A stretch of 64,000 nt of DNA from Blasia pusilla (Eukaryota; Marchantiophyta; Marchantiopsida; Blasiales), in assembly GCA_050084515.1 (NCBI GenBank), contig CM114272.1, forward strand, positions 6,696,001 to 6,760,000, in the 5' to 3' direction. Below the pieces are notes generated by a model. The model did no database searches, was not told where the DNA came from, and saw only the letters and a program-made list of their open reading frames with translations. Below, piece after piece: positions 23,620 through 33,255 of this stretch. The position numbers and the translations under genes are program-made. How positions within the stretch are numbered: position 1 is the first letter of the stretch; the number at the start of each line of letters is the position of its first letter.

Positions 23620-25960
23620 TTGCTAAGCTCAAATCAACTGTACTAGTCAATGTTCAGAAGATGATATGGCGCACAGTTACGCACATGGTCCTTCCAAACC
23701 ATACCATCGCGTACCTCCAATAAGAGAACACTGGATGGCAAAACCTCACGCACTCTCAAGATGGTGCATCCTGTAGTCACATCCAATGTCGTGGGTGCCG
23801 TCTACTACAAGTAGACATAGTCTCCTTGATGAAACCTCTGGATAGTAGATTGATAACCACCTCCCCGAATAGTCGCATACCTCAACGTATCCCGATGTTG
23901 TGCAATTGCCAAGTTGTCAAACGCCATGGGCATCACTCTCCGAAACAACTCAACCCTCTGAGAACATACTCACATCCATACATCAGGATCATCAAGGTTC
24001 AACACATCACCAACATCTTGATAAATGGCCGGAGGTAAATCTGACTCTCGCTCATAAAGCAAAAAGTAGGATGAGAAAGACGCTAAGGATGTCTACCTGT
24101 TGAATCTGTATCCCATCGTCAACCACGGAAAGTGAAGGTCCCATTCTCCTAGGTGACCTCTGCAAGCCATACTTGCATAGTCCTCTCTTCATTGTTTGCA
24201 CAACCCGCTCCGCTAGTCTATCCGCCTCAGGATGATCTTGCGAAGTAGTGTGGTGGTCAATTAGTGCTTGATCACACAAGGCCCGAAACCACCCGCAAAA
24301 CTCTATACCCTAGTCTTTCAACACCTCAGCTGGTGCGGCATAATGACTCAGCACTCGATCTAGGTAGACATACGCTACTCCCTCACTCGCTGTTTTAGGC
24401 AATACAACCAACTCTATCCACTTCGAGAAGTGCTTGACCATCACCAACACATAACGACTATGGCACTCTGTCAAAGCCATAGTCTTGCAAAATCCAAACT
24501 CCATCTATAACCTAAACCCATTATCGGAAGTGGATGCAACTGTGGAGTCGAAGCATTGAATGATGCTCTGACTCGATCATACACCATGCATCTGGCAACA
24601 AACTGTTGAACGTCAGTCTGCATGCCTCGCCACCAATATTGAATCTGGAGCAAGATGTACGTCCAATTTGCTCCAAAATGACCCAACTCCTCGTGGGCAT
24701 GACGCACCAAACGTGCTCTCTATAAAGGATGAGGCACTACATACACTATCCCATCCTCCCACACTCGCAACACATGTGGGCTCTCCCACCAAAACCGTTT
24801 GGCTTGCTATAGGATCCGATCCTGCTCTCTAGCACCCATTTTGCTCGCAACGCTGCCAATACGCAGGTACTACAAGACCACTCCATCGTCGTGAATGTCT
24901 CGTCCACCTGTCGTCTCCTCACCATCAAAGTCTCAGAAATCTGGCTCTCCATAGCCAACAAGCCCAAATAGGCTTTTTGGCTACTCTCACCATACCAACG
25001 AGCTAAAATCGCATCTCGTTGACTCGGGCATTGGTTACGGCTCAAACCATATGCATCCTGGTTGAGCATCCCAGGTCTATGCAATACCTGGAAGTCATAC
25101 TCCCGCAACAAAAGAGCCCACCTCGACAAGCTTCCCTATAAGCTTGTCGGACTCCATCAACCACTCAAGGGATTGATGATCAGTAATGATGGTAAAGGGA
25201 TTTCCGAATAGATAACATCTAAAATGTGCCACAGCCCACACTATAGCCAAGCACTCACCCTCATACGAGCTATAATTTGCCTCTATAATGTTGTTTGAGC
25301 CACTAGCGTTAGCCACCACGAACTCTCTACCATCATCCTCATGCGGGGTGAGCACGGCTCCAAGCCCCAACATGCTCCAATCGGTATGCAACAAGAAAGG
25401 ACGCCCCCTGATTGATCTCCTCAATATGGGCGCGGACGTCAATATGTCCTTGAGCATCTAAAATGCTCTCTCTTGCTCATCCCCCCAGTGCCACTCCTGA
25501 TCCACCTTGGTCAGCAAGATTAGCGGCTTCGCAATCGAACTGAAACCCTTGACGTAAAGTCGATAGAAGTTCGCCAATCCCATGAATGCACAAACTCAAC
25601 TCACATTTGTAGAGCCTGGAATGCGTGAAATAGCCTCCACCTTCGTCTGTTGCACACCAAGGCCCCTTGGGTATATCGTATGACCCAAGTACTCAATCTG
25701 GTCGTAGAAAAACTTGCACTTGCCTAGATGTAGCTTCAGCCCATATAATTGCAATCGTCGAAAGACCTCCTCTAGATGTTGCTCATGCTCCTCAATTGTG
25801 GCGCTAAGGACTACGATGTCCTCAATATAACACCTAGCAAAATCCAAACCTGCCAAGATCCTATCCATGACCCTCTGAAACTCAATTGGGGCATTTGTAC
25901 AACACGATATCATCTGTGCCGAACTGCAACAGAAGAAGGCCAACCGTCCCAAGATGGTAT
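23620..25960 (-). pseudogene. Gypsy pol pseudogene: RT, RNase H, integrase
   Basis: Domains in order on the minus strand follow. RT (25,960-25,596): CYIEDIVVLS corresponds to the catalytic YIDD with the first Asp changed to Glu, followed by the thumb segment KFFYDQIEYLGH. RNase H (25,457-25,095): LLHTDWSMLGLGAVL, YEGECLAIVWA and ITDHQSLEWL carry the expected D-E-D residues. Tether (25,129-24,746): LLREYDFQVLHRPG. Integrase (24,710-24,052): zinc-binding HAHEELGHFG with RCMVYDR (second Cys now Tyr), catalytic WSLDFA, and the third acidic residue in HPEADRLAERVVQTMKRG. Stops and frameshifts separate the blocks, and the N-terminal RT half is missing. Non-functional. Confidence 0.85.
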
Positions 25961-25967
25961 AAGGTCG

Positions 25968-26449
25968 TCACATTTCACGACAGGTATGCTGGTGACGGAT
26001 GACATCGTTCATCCAAATTGGATCAAAAAGCTTCTCTGAATCCATTCTAGTGAACACATCCCATGCCATAACATGAATACAAGGCCAATGTGTGTCTTGA
26101 AATTCCAAGCATGAGCAATGACACTTGGGGCTCAATTGAACGTGAAATTTGTGTCTATTAGCGGTTGATACAACCAAAGCATTCGCTTCATCGGAGGAAA
26201 TCACTTCGAAATCCTGGCAAGTACTCTCATTCTGCCAATATCGTATTAAGGCATAAGTCCTTAGTGCACTCTTGAATTTTTGGGGTGGTAGGCTTCTAGC
26301 TTCCACTCAGCATAAGTCTTCATCATATGTTCCAAGTTCCACATCCCACGCGCAATGCCTAGAGGAGGACTATCTCTGATGGGCTTGATCGCAGAATTGA
26401 TAACCTCCACGAGATTAGAGATGACCTTGCCATATCGAGGCAAGGGAAA
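25968..26449 (-). pseudogene. MULE transposase, C-terminal part with SWIM zinc finger
   Basis: The minus-strand frame runs from LPRYGKVISNLVEVINSAIK (the conserved region where Mutator-type transposases read RYG...SNxxES.N) through WNLEHMMKTYAEWK to a SWIM finger: CHCSCLEFQDTHWPCIHVMA, pattern C-x-C-xn-C-x-H. SWIM fingers are typical of MURA/FAR1-type transposases and help DNA binding. This part is open except for one early stop near 26,275. It is the continuation of the 31.4-33.3 kb segment, from which a copia element at 26,450-31,393 separates it. The downstream end merges into a truncated gypsy element. Confidence 0.85.
26445..26449. other. Target-site duplication of copia element 1 (left)
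   Basis: GGAAA precedes the LTR start at 26,450 and recurs at 31,396-31,400, two bases after the last LTR base. Joining the MULE sequence at this word restores a continuous reading frame in the transposase. Confidence 0.7.
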
Positions 26450-26883
26450 TGTTGGATTCTCAACATCCACTTCTCTAAGCACCATTAATCTGATCGGCCC
26501 CCTTTGTATGAGGAGAAGCCTAGACTGATGGTTCGGACTTAGACGTCGAAGGAGTCATAGTCATATGACGTAGGTGGTTTACGGAGTAGCGTTATTAGGA
26601 TTATCTAACCCTATATTGCATCAGGGTGCCCCGCACCCTGATGCAATATAGGGTTAGAAAAAAAATTTCTATTAATAGAAACAAAGAAAAATAGGTAAAA
26701 ACCCTAGTTTCCCGAGTAGTGAAATACTCGGGAGCCGCAACGATAGCGCATTCTCGTATGTCGAGTTATCTCCACGTTCAGGTTCCATCGAAGCTCTTTT
26801 GTGAGCGCACGGACGGACTAGGCCACTTTGTATCTCTAAGTTTTGTAAAGATTTCAGTGATTTTATCACTTTCTGTTTTCTCA
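26450..26883 (+). repeat. 5' LTR of copia 1
   Basis: Runs from TGTTGGATTC to TTCTCA. Compared with the 3' LTR it carries an expanded perfect palindrome at 26,604-26,658 in place of the short GGTGCGGGGCA word of the other copy. Confidence 0.9.
26604..26658. repeat. Perfect 26-bp-arm palindrome in the 5' LTR
   Basis: Left arm 26,604-26,629 and right arm 26,633-26,658 are exact reverse complements around the loop CCC (core CATCAGGGTGC/GCACCCTGATG). The matching stretch in the 3' LTR reads only CGGTGCGGGGCA between the same flanks. The copia 2 LTR reads GGGTGCGGGGCACCTTG, a short natural near-palindrome. The long palindrome is therefore a new, copy-specific structure. Confidence 0.9.
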
Positions 26884-26885
26884 CA

Positions 26886-26898
26886 TGGTATCAAAGTA
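26886..26898 (+). other. Primer-binding site (initiator tRNA-Met type)
   Basis: TGGTATCAAAGTA begins three bases after the LTR end. Plant copia elements typically use TGGTATCAGAGC, complementary to the 3' end of initiator tRNA-Met; this copy has A for G at one position. The copia 2 counterpart keeps TATCAGAGCGAC. Confidence 0.8.
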
Positions 26899-26957
26899 GT
26901 AGGTTTTCCAATATTTTATATCTGGCGATCTAGTGTGTTTGCACAAAATCTTGAGAG

Positions 26958-28051
26958 ATGGCTAATTCTTTGTCAGTTCGTGCTCGCCCTCCTCCGTTGG
27001 GTGAAGGGAAGTTAGATGGGTCTAACTATACATTGTGGAAGTTCAAAATGAGAACTGTCCACGAATCATTTGAGATCTGGGAGACGGCCACACGGGTCGA
27101 TTCGAATCCACAAGCTACTTTGAGTTCTACATGTTCATCTTCATCTGGGGATATCGATCATGTTGTATTGTTGGCATGGAAACGTAGAAACACTGATGCT
27201 CTATATGCGATTGTCACGAATGTAACTGATTCTGTCATGACTCTCATTCAACATACAACCACTGCTGCTGAGGCATGGAACATTATGAAGAATCAGTATG
27301 AAACAAAGAAGGAGACTCGGATTCAGAATCTGGAGAATTAGTTTACGTCTGAGAAATTTTCAGAAGGAGAAAGCGCGGAGAATTTTTGACAAGAATCAAG
27401 AATCTTCAAGATCATATGGCGTCCGTAGGAATTTCAAAGTCTAGCAAAGATTTGGCACGTCGATGCATAAGGATTTTTCCTTCAAGGTATGACAGTTTGG
27501 TCATTGCATTGAATACTCAAGTAGGGCCCACGCCGCTTACTTTTGATCAATTTAGTGCAATATTGGTAGAAGCGGAAATGCGCTTCAAAGTAAGAGAGGG
27601 AAGTGATGCAATATTTACTGCCAACGTACAGAGAGATAGAAATCAAGATTACAGTTCAAATGTCAAGAAGAAATTTCCAAGGAAAGCCTTCAAATCCTTT
27701 TATTGTGGTAAGCTAGGTCATCTTATCAAAAATTGTAGAAAGAGGAGTCAGGATGAGAAGAACGGTTGTTTAAGACCTAAGAAGGAGTCTGGAAATTCTG
27801 TAGAACTAGGAGAACATGAAGTAGATGCTTGGGTAGCAATCGAAGAGTTTTGCACACAGCCAAAACATTCCACTAAGTCAAAGAGTGAAGATGCATGGGT
27901 GCTCGATAGTGGAGCATCTAGGCATATGACCAATCATAAGGATTGGTATAGCTCCTTACAGGCTCTACAAGAGCCCATCGTTGTTAATGTTGGGAATAAT
28001 GCAAAGTGCCTTGTAGAAGGGAAAGGCACTTTGCATTATTCCCAACATTAA
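26958..28051 (+). pseudogene. Copia 1 gag and protease region (broken)
   Basis: The start ATG at 26,958 (MANSLSVRARPPPLGEGKLD) is followed by the UBN2/gag segment LDGSNYTLWKFKMR. A TAG at 27,339-27,341 replaces a CAG codon that copia 2 still has, and a TGA plus frame change follows near 27,385. Further on lies the nucleocapsid knuckle FYCGKLGHLIKNC, in which the first Cys of C-x2-C is Ser; copia 2 keeps CIYCGKLCHLIKDC. The retropepsin motif WVLDSGASRHMTNH lies at about 27,896-27,937. The frame ends at 28,051 inside an inverted-repeat expansion absent from copia 2. Confidence 0.9.
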
Positions 28052-28054
28052 CAA
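27981..28054. repeat. Perfect 30-bp-arm palindrome inside copia 1 protease region
   Basis: Arms 27,981-28,010 and 28,025-28,054 are exact reverse complements around a 14-base loop (TTGTAGAAGGGAAA). Copia 2 at the equivalent place has only the natural five-base pair GTGCC...GGCAC around the same loop, then goes straight on to TTTTCTTTAGTCTC. The right arm is therefore an added inverted copy of the left arm, and it destroys the reading frame. Confidence 0.92.
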
Positions 28055-28117
28055 ATTTCCTTAGTCTCATAAAAAGGAGATGAAAAGAAGTTAACTGATG
28101 TTCTGTACGTACCAGAG

Positions 28118-29509
28118 TTGAAGCGAAATTTGATTTCGATAGCAGTCATTGAGGATGCCAATGGGACAGTAGTGGATGAAGGAATACGACGTGGAAATAT
28201 CTATGAGTTGTATGCTTTCACGACAAGTGTAGGTACAGATCTTAGTAGCAGTAAGTTGTGGCATGAAAGATTTCGTCACCTAAGCTTTCCCTTACTAAGT
28301 CAGATGCAGAAATGTGACATGGTTGTTGATTTACCAACAATTTTTGGAGGTTCGGATACATGTGAAGCTTGTATGATGGGCAAGCAACACCGACAACCAT
28401 TTCCACAAGAGTCCAGCAATAGAGCAAAGGCTCCTCTAGAGCTGATTCATACTGACCTCCGTGGTAAAATGAGAATAGTGGCATTAGGTGGTTCTTCCTA
28501 CTTCTTTTTAGTTGTCGACGATTAGAGTAGGAAGATGTGGGTGTATTTCTTTCGTGATAAGGCAAGTGCTTTTGGAAAATTTAAAGTATGGCACAAGCTG
28601 GTTGACAATGAGACAGGAAAGAAGGTACAAAAGCTTCGCACCGATCGAGGAGGAGAATTCTTATCAACAGAATTCAACAAATATTTGGGGGAGCATGGAA
28701 TCAAGCAACAGTTAACCACATCACATACACCACAACAAAATGGAGTTGTTGAGCGTCGAAACCGTATAGTAGTGGAGATGGCAAGATGTATGATGAAAGC
28801 AAAAGGTTTGAGAGAAGGATTTTGGGATGAAGCTGTTAATATTTCCGTTTATATTCTAAATAGAAGTGCTACCAAGTCAGTGCAAGGCATGACTCCTCAT
28901 CAATCATACTCAGGTACGATACCATCAGTCCAACATTTCAGGACTTTTGGTAGTGAGTGCTTTGTACATATTCCTGAAGCATCCAAGACCAAGCTGGAGT
29001 CCAAGAGCAAGAAGTGCATCTTGATGGGATATAGTGATGAATCTAAAGCTTATGGCCTACGGTGTCCTGAGGCAAAGAAGATGCTTGTGAGTCGTGATGT
29101 GGTGTTCCAGGAACAGCCTCGTCAAGTGGCGGATACCAGTGGTCCGTCCACATTATCATCAAACGAAGAGATAACCCACCACAGCACACCACCAATGTTT
29201 ACACCAGATCATCAAGAAGAAGAATTTGGTGATGATTACAAAGAGCAGCCTGCTCTTCCACTACGTTCGTCATACCCTAAGTGGATAAAGCAGCTCTTGG
29301 ATGGTAAGGATCCACCAACAACTTATGAAGTTGTTACACATCCAAGGAGATCCAAGAGACTAGAGGAGCAGAATAGAGCTTCTGCACATCTCGTCAACAT
29401 GGCCTTGATGACAAAGGTCTTGAAGGTGGAAGAGCCATCATGCTTGGATGAGGCCCTTGCTCATATTCCATGGAGAGAGGCCATGCAGATGGAGATGGAC
29501 GCTATTTAG
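28118..29509 (+). pseudogene. Copia 1 integrase region (broken)
   Basis: The pre-integrase zinc-binding segment reads WHERFRHLSFPLLSQMQ then CEACMMGKQHRQPF (H-H-C-C). The integrase core follows with HTDLRGKM (first Asp), a TAG at 28,523-28,525 just after FFLVVDD, LRTDRGGEF (second Asp) and PQQNGVVERRN (Glu). The copia-type C-terminal linker SKKCILMGYSDESKAYGLR follows. The frame is closed by a TAG at 29,507. Catalytic residues are intact, but the stops prevent synthesis. Confidence 0.92.
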
Positions 29510-29527
29510 AGAAATGAAACTTGGACT

Positions 29528-30457
29528 TTGGTTGAGAAGCCAAAGGACAGGAAGATAAGACACACCAAGTGGTTGTACAAGACGAAGTACAAGTCGGACG
29601 GTACATTGGATAAATTCAAAGCGAGGTTGGTTGCACAAGGATGCTCACAAATCGAAGGTTTTGACTACTATGAGACTTTTGCTCCTACTGCAAGGATGAC
29701 AACCATTCGAATTGTTCTAGCGGTTGCAAGAACAAGACGTTGGCATGTATACCAATACGATGTGAAGTCTGCCTTTCTGAACGGGAGTCTCAAGGAGGAG
29801 GTGTATGTATCTCAACCACCAGGTTTTGAGACACCCAGATCAGAAGAGAAAGTGTGTTTACTTCATTGAGCATTGTATGGGTTGAAGCAAGCCCCAAGGA
29901 TATGGTATCAACGAATAGATACATTCTTCCGAGAGAAGGGTCTTATCAAGAGTCCGTCAGAAGCAAATTTGTATGTGTTTTGCAAAGATAGGATGTATAT
30001 GTTGATAGTCCTGTATGTGGATGATCTTATCATCACAAGAGACCACAGTAAGAAAATAGAGGAAATAAAGGGAGTGTTGAAATCTGAGTTTGAAATGTCA
30101 GATTTAGGTCTTTTGTACTACTTTATAGGGTTAGAGATTTGGCAACAGTCAAATTATATTTTTCTCTCTCAGCAAAAGTATGCTAGAGAAATCTTGAAGG
30201 CATTCGGGATGATCAAGTACAAGGCAGTGGTCTCACCAATGGAGGTAGAGTTGAAACTCTCGATGGAGGATGTTTCACCATTGGTAGATGAAAAGTTGTA
30301 TAGAAAGCTTGTAGGAAGTTTGATATTTTTGCGTAACACTACACCAGATATTAGCTTCGTTGTGGGAGTGTTGAGTAGGTTCTTAACTAAGCCTCATGAG
30401 AACCATTGGAAGGCAGGGATGCGTGTGTTGAAATACATCAAAGGCACTATCGAATAG
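29528..30457 (+). pseudogene. Copia 1 reverse transcriptase (broken)
   Basis: Copia RT motifs in order: FKARLVAQGCSQIEGFDY, ETFAPTARMTTIRIVLA, YQYDVKSAFLNGSLKEEVYV, a TGA at 29,867-29,869 replacing the CGA of copia 2 in LLHRALYGLKQAP, then the catalytic LYVDDLIITR near 30,010-30,040, and KYKAVVSPMEVELKLS. It ends with a TAG at 30,455. The active-site YVDD is intact. The transition-type stops fit decay rather than deletion. Confidence 0.93.
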
Positions 30458-30955
30458 GGCATCACCTATGGAGCAGGGACGGAAATAACAACTTTTTGTG
30501 ACGCGGATTGGGCAGGAGATTCAGATTCTCAAAGATCAGTTTAGGGTTATTGCTTCTTGGTAGGATCAGGTGTGGTGTCATGGGTCAGCAAGAAGCAACC
30601 TACAGTGGCTCTTTCTTCTACCGAGGCAGAGTACAAGGCAGCTTGTTATGCTTCTTGTGAAGCAGTATGGTTTAGATGGATATTGGAGGACATAGGAGAA
30701 GCACCAGAAAGTGCTACTATAATGTGGTGTGACAATCAGAGTTGCATTGCCATAGCACATAATCCTATGTTTCATGCTCGTACAAAGCACATAGAGATCT
30801 AGTATCATTTTTTTCGTGAATTGATCGAGAGAGAGGTTTTGAATTTAGTCTATTGTCCAACAGAGGATAAACGGGTAGACATCTTCACAAAAGCTTTGAG
30901 CGGAGATCAGCTTCACCGACATTTGAAGGGTCTTGGCATAGGTCCAAGACAGTAG
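30458..30955 (+). pseudogene. Copia 1 RNase H (broken)
   Basis: TTFCDADWAGDSDS supplies the first Asp, and VALSSTEAEYKAACYASCEA supplies the Glu. MWCDNQSCIAIAHNPMFHAR supplies the second Asp, and the tail LVYCPTEDKRVDIFTKAL matches the family's TEDQVADIFTK. TAG stops lie at 30,541 and 30,800; the latter is CAG in copia 2. The coding region ends at GIGPRQ-stop near 30,954, about 30 bases before the 3' LTR. Confidence 0.9.
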
Positions 30956-30976
30956 TCCATAGGAGAGTGGATGTTG

Positions 30977-30984
30977 AGAGGGGG
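30977..30984 (+). other. Polypurine tract of copia 1
   Basis: GAGAGGGG lies directly before the 3' LTR start TGTTGG at 30,985, the usual position of the plus-strand primer. Confidence 0.85.
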
Positions 30985-31393
30985 TGTTGGATTCTCAACA
31001 TCCACTTCTCTGAGCACCATTAATCTGATCGGCCCCCTTTGTATGAGGAGAAGCCTAGATTGATGGTTCCGACGTACACGTTGAATAAGTCATAGAAATA
31101 CGACGTAGGTGGTTTACGGAGTAGCGTTACTAGGATTATCTTATCCTATATTGCATCACGGTGCGGGGCAAAAAATTTCTATTAATAGAAATGAAGAAAA
31201 ATAGGTAAAAACCCTAGTTTCTCGTGTAGTGAAATAGTCGGGAGACGCAGTAGTAGCGCATTCCCGTAAGTCGAGTTATCTCCGTGTTCAGGTTCCATCG
31301 AAGCTACTCTGTGAGCGCACGGACGGACTAGGCCACTTTGTATCTCTAAGTTTTGAAAAGATTTCAATGATTTTGTCACTTTCTGTTTTCTCA
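30985..31393 (+). repeat. 3' LTR of copia 1
   Basis: Starts TGTTGGATTC and ends TTTTCTCA like the 5' LTR. It lacks the long palindrome and carries its own set of substitutions. The two bases TT separate its end from the target duplication GGAAA at 31,396. Confidence 0.9.
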
Positions 31394-31395
31394 TT

Positions 31396-33255
31396 GGAAA
31401 TGCACACCTTGCAAACTTCTTAGGATCTATCTCTCTAATATACGCTGCTGCATCGCCTATCTTTTGGATATGATGGCTTTCCATCTCATTAACCCAGAAT
31501 TCAAACTTGTGCATACCGCTAGGAAAGAATAAGAATAGATGAAGAACATGTTGATAATTTAGCCGCCAACAGACTGAATAAGCGCCAACAAATAACCAAT
31601 TGTAAATAACCGGCGACTAAGGTTACTTCAGGCTGCAAACAATGGAGAGAATTGTGAACCACAAAAATCCGCTTTGAACCCCACTTTTCAAGCTTGAAGG
31701 TATTTACTTCTCCCTAGTTCTGGTATAAAGGCATGCAAAGAAATATTCCTCTGCCACTTTTCCACAACGTGACTTCACATTTGCTCTTAGATGTCGCGCA
31801 CATGCTGTGTATATTAGCCGGAAAAACAGCCTGAATATAAAGTAAGAGACCCTTTTGCTTATCTAACACAAAGACAATATTTGGATCCGCAAGGGTAGAA
31901 ATTGCCTTCTTCACATTATGACAAAACCATTCCCAATCTTCATTGCTCTCGCAAGGATAAATTTTGAACGCCAAAATGACTGTGTTGGAGTTCCCATTCA
32001 ACATTGAAGCTATGAAAATCTAGACGGGATATCTCTTGTTCTTTGAATGACATGCATCGAGGCCAACTACCTTCTGAAGAAATGGTACAATAGACTTCAT
32101 GGCTGATGGAAAAATGAACAATCATTTGAATCTAACAAAATCGGAGTCCCATACTGCGCATACTGCGGTTGCAAGCGGATCAGCCTCCTTCACTTTATCA
32201 ATGAAGGATGGGATCATGTGAATACTAGCCCGTTCGTCACCTTTGATCCAATCTCGACATATTTCCTTGCATCTCCTAGTAGAGAAATACATTTTTTGCC
32301 TTTTATAACTTTGGGCTAGAACATTTATAAGTCTGCCAAGAGGGATGCTCGGATGACTTACAACTCTGTCTGCCATTACCATTGACAACCACTTTGCCTT
32401 GTGGGGAGGACTTCTCCATGTGTGAATGTGTCCCGGACATGTGTGCTTGAGGTTGCATACGGTGATCTGGTAGGTGCCGGATTTCTTATGTCATTGGCAT
32501 CTTACTCTCCATTCACAATTTTTGTGCGGCTTTTCATTTTCCACACACATATACCTCTCAAACTACCCACATACACCCTTCCGAGTCATCCTAGCTGTTG
32601 TTTTCTCTTTTGATGTTTCACCATTCTTTCGTCTTCTCTACAGAGAGTCATCCGGGACGAGCAATACTTCCGTGAATGTATTCTTGAAAATGGGCTGGTT
32701 GGGTCTCTTTGAATGTTGTGGACGCCAAGGAGGTTCCATCCCGGCCGACCCTTTCGCAACTCTAGGGTCCTCAATGCTTTTCCTTTGATCCCAAACATTT
32801 AACAAAGGGAGGTCGATGTTAGCCTCATGGATACTGCGATTAGCCGCCAAGCTAATATGGGTCTTCACAGCGCCAAGTTGCGGCTATTGCACGGAGTCTC
32901 TTCACTTCGAGGTCCCCAGCCGTTCATGTTGTATGTGACGTCTATGGGACAAGTTGTGTCACCTAAGGGGGAAAATTGAGCGCATTGTGACTGTGTCGTG
33001 GATTCCTCCGTAGCATTCCCACCATTTACTATTACATGCTCTTTGCCACATCACGGTTTTGCCTCAAGTATGTCGGCCAGACCTTTTCCTCTTATCTTAG
33101 CCCCATATCGGCATGTACGAAGTCGATACCATTTCTTCGTCGGTGCACAACTCTTCGCTCTAGAATTCATGGAGCACCAACAACCAAGCGCGAACTCAAA
33201 GTCATCAAAGTTCAAGAACACTTGCTTCAATCGGATTCATTCAGATTGTCTCCGG
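31396..33255 (-). pseudogene. MULE transposase, N-terminal and catalytic parts
   Basis: On the minus strand the order is as follows. An N-terminal MURA-type zinc/DNA-binding stretch (about 33,255-33,090) contains FDDFEFALGCWCSMN then KKWYRLRTCRYGA. A helical block (32,388-32,122) contains KRQKMYFSTRRCKEICRDW. The DDE core contains VVGLDAC (first Asp), LNGNSNTVILAFKIYP, then FVLDKQKGLL (second Asp) and VFPANIHSMC (about 32,080-31,780). A helical segment IGDAAAYIREIDPKKFARCAF ends at the copia insertion. The reading frame continues at 26,449. Introns or frameshifts separate the first two blocks. An open frame at 33,431-33,670 could be a 5' exon, but I do not recognise it. The combined gene is a Mutator-like transposase interrupted by copia 1. 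Confidence 0.8.

Larger units (their letters stand above)
22527..25960 (-). mobile_element. 5'-truncated Ty3/gypsy retrotransposon
   Basis: Reading the minus strand, the order is reverse transcriptase (starting mid-domain), RNase H, integrase, a C-terminal PHD-type finger, stop codons, a polypurine tract and an LTR. Gag, protease and the N-terminal half of the RT are absent. The element abuts MULE transposase sequence at about 25,960. The RT segment FQRVMDRILAGLDFARCYIE closely resembles VMDRILASLDFTRCYIDG of the plus-strand element at 63.1 kb, so both probably belong to one lineage. Confidence 0.75.
26450..31393 (+). mobile_element. Full-length Ty1/copia retrotransposon (copia 1)
   Basis: It has a 5' LTR (26,450-26,883), a primer-binding site, gag, protease, integrase, RT and RNase H in copia order, a polypurine tract and a 3' LTR (30,985-31,393), about 4.9 kb in total. 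The LTRs start TGTTGGATTC and end TTTTCTCA. They differ at many positions plus a palindromic expansion in the 5' copy, so the insertion is not recent. It sits inside a MULE transposase gene, with 5-bp duplications GGAAA. Multiple stop codons make it non-autonomous now. A sister copy lies at 41,987-48,146 (minus). Confidence 0.95.
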
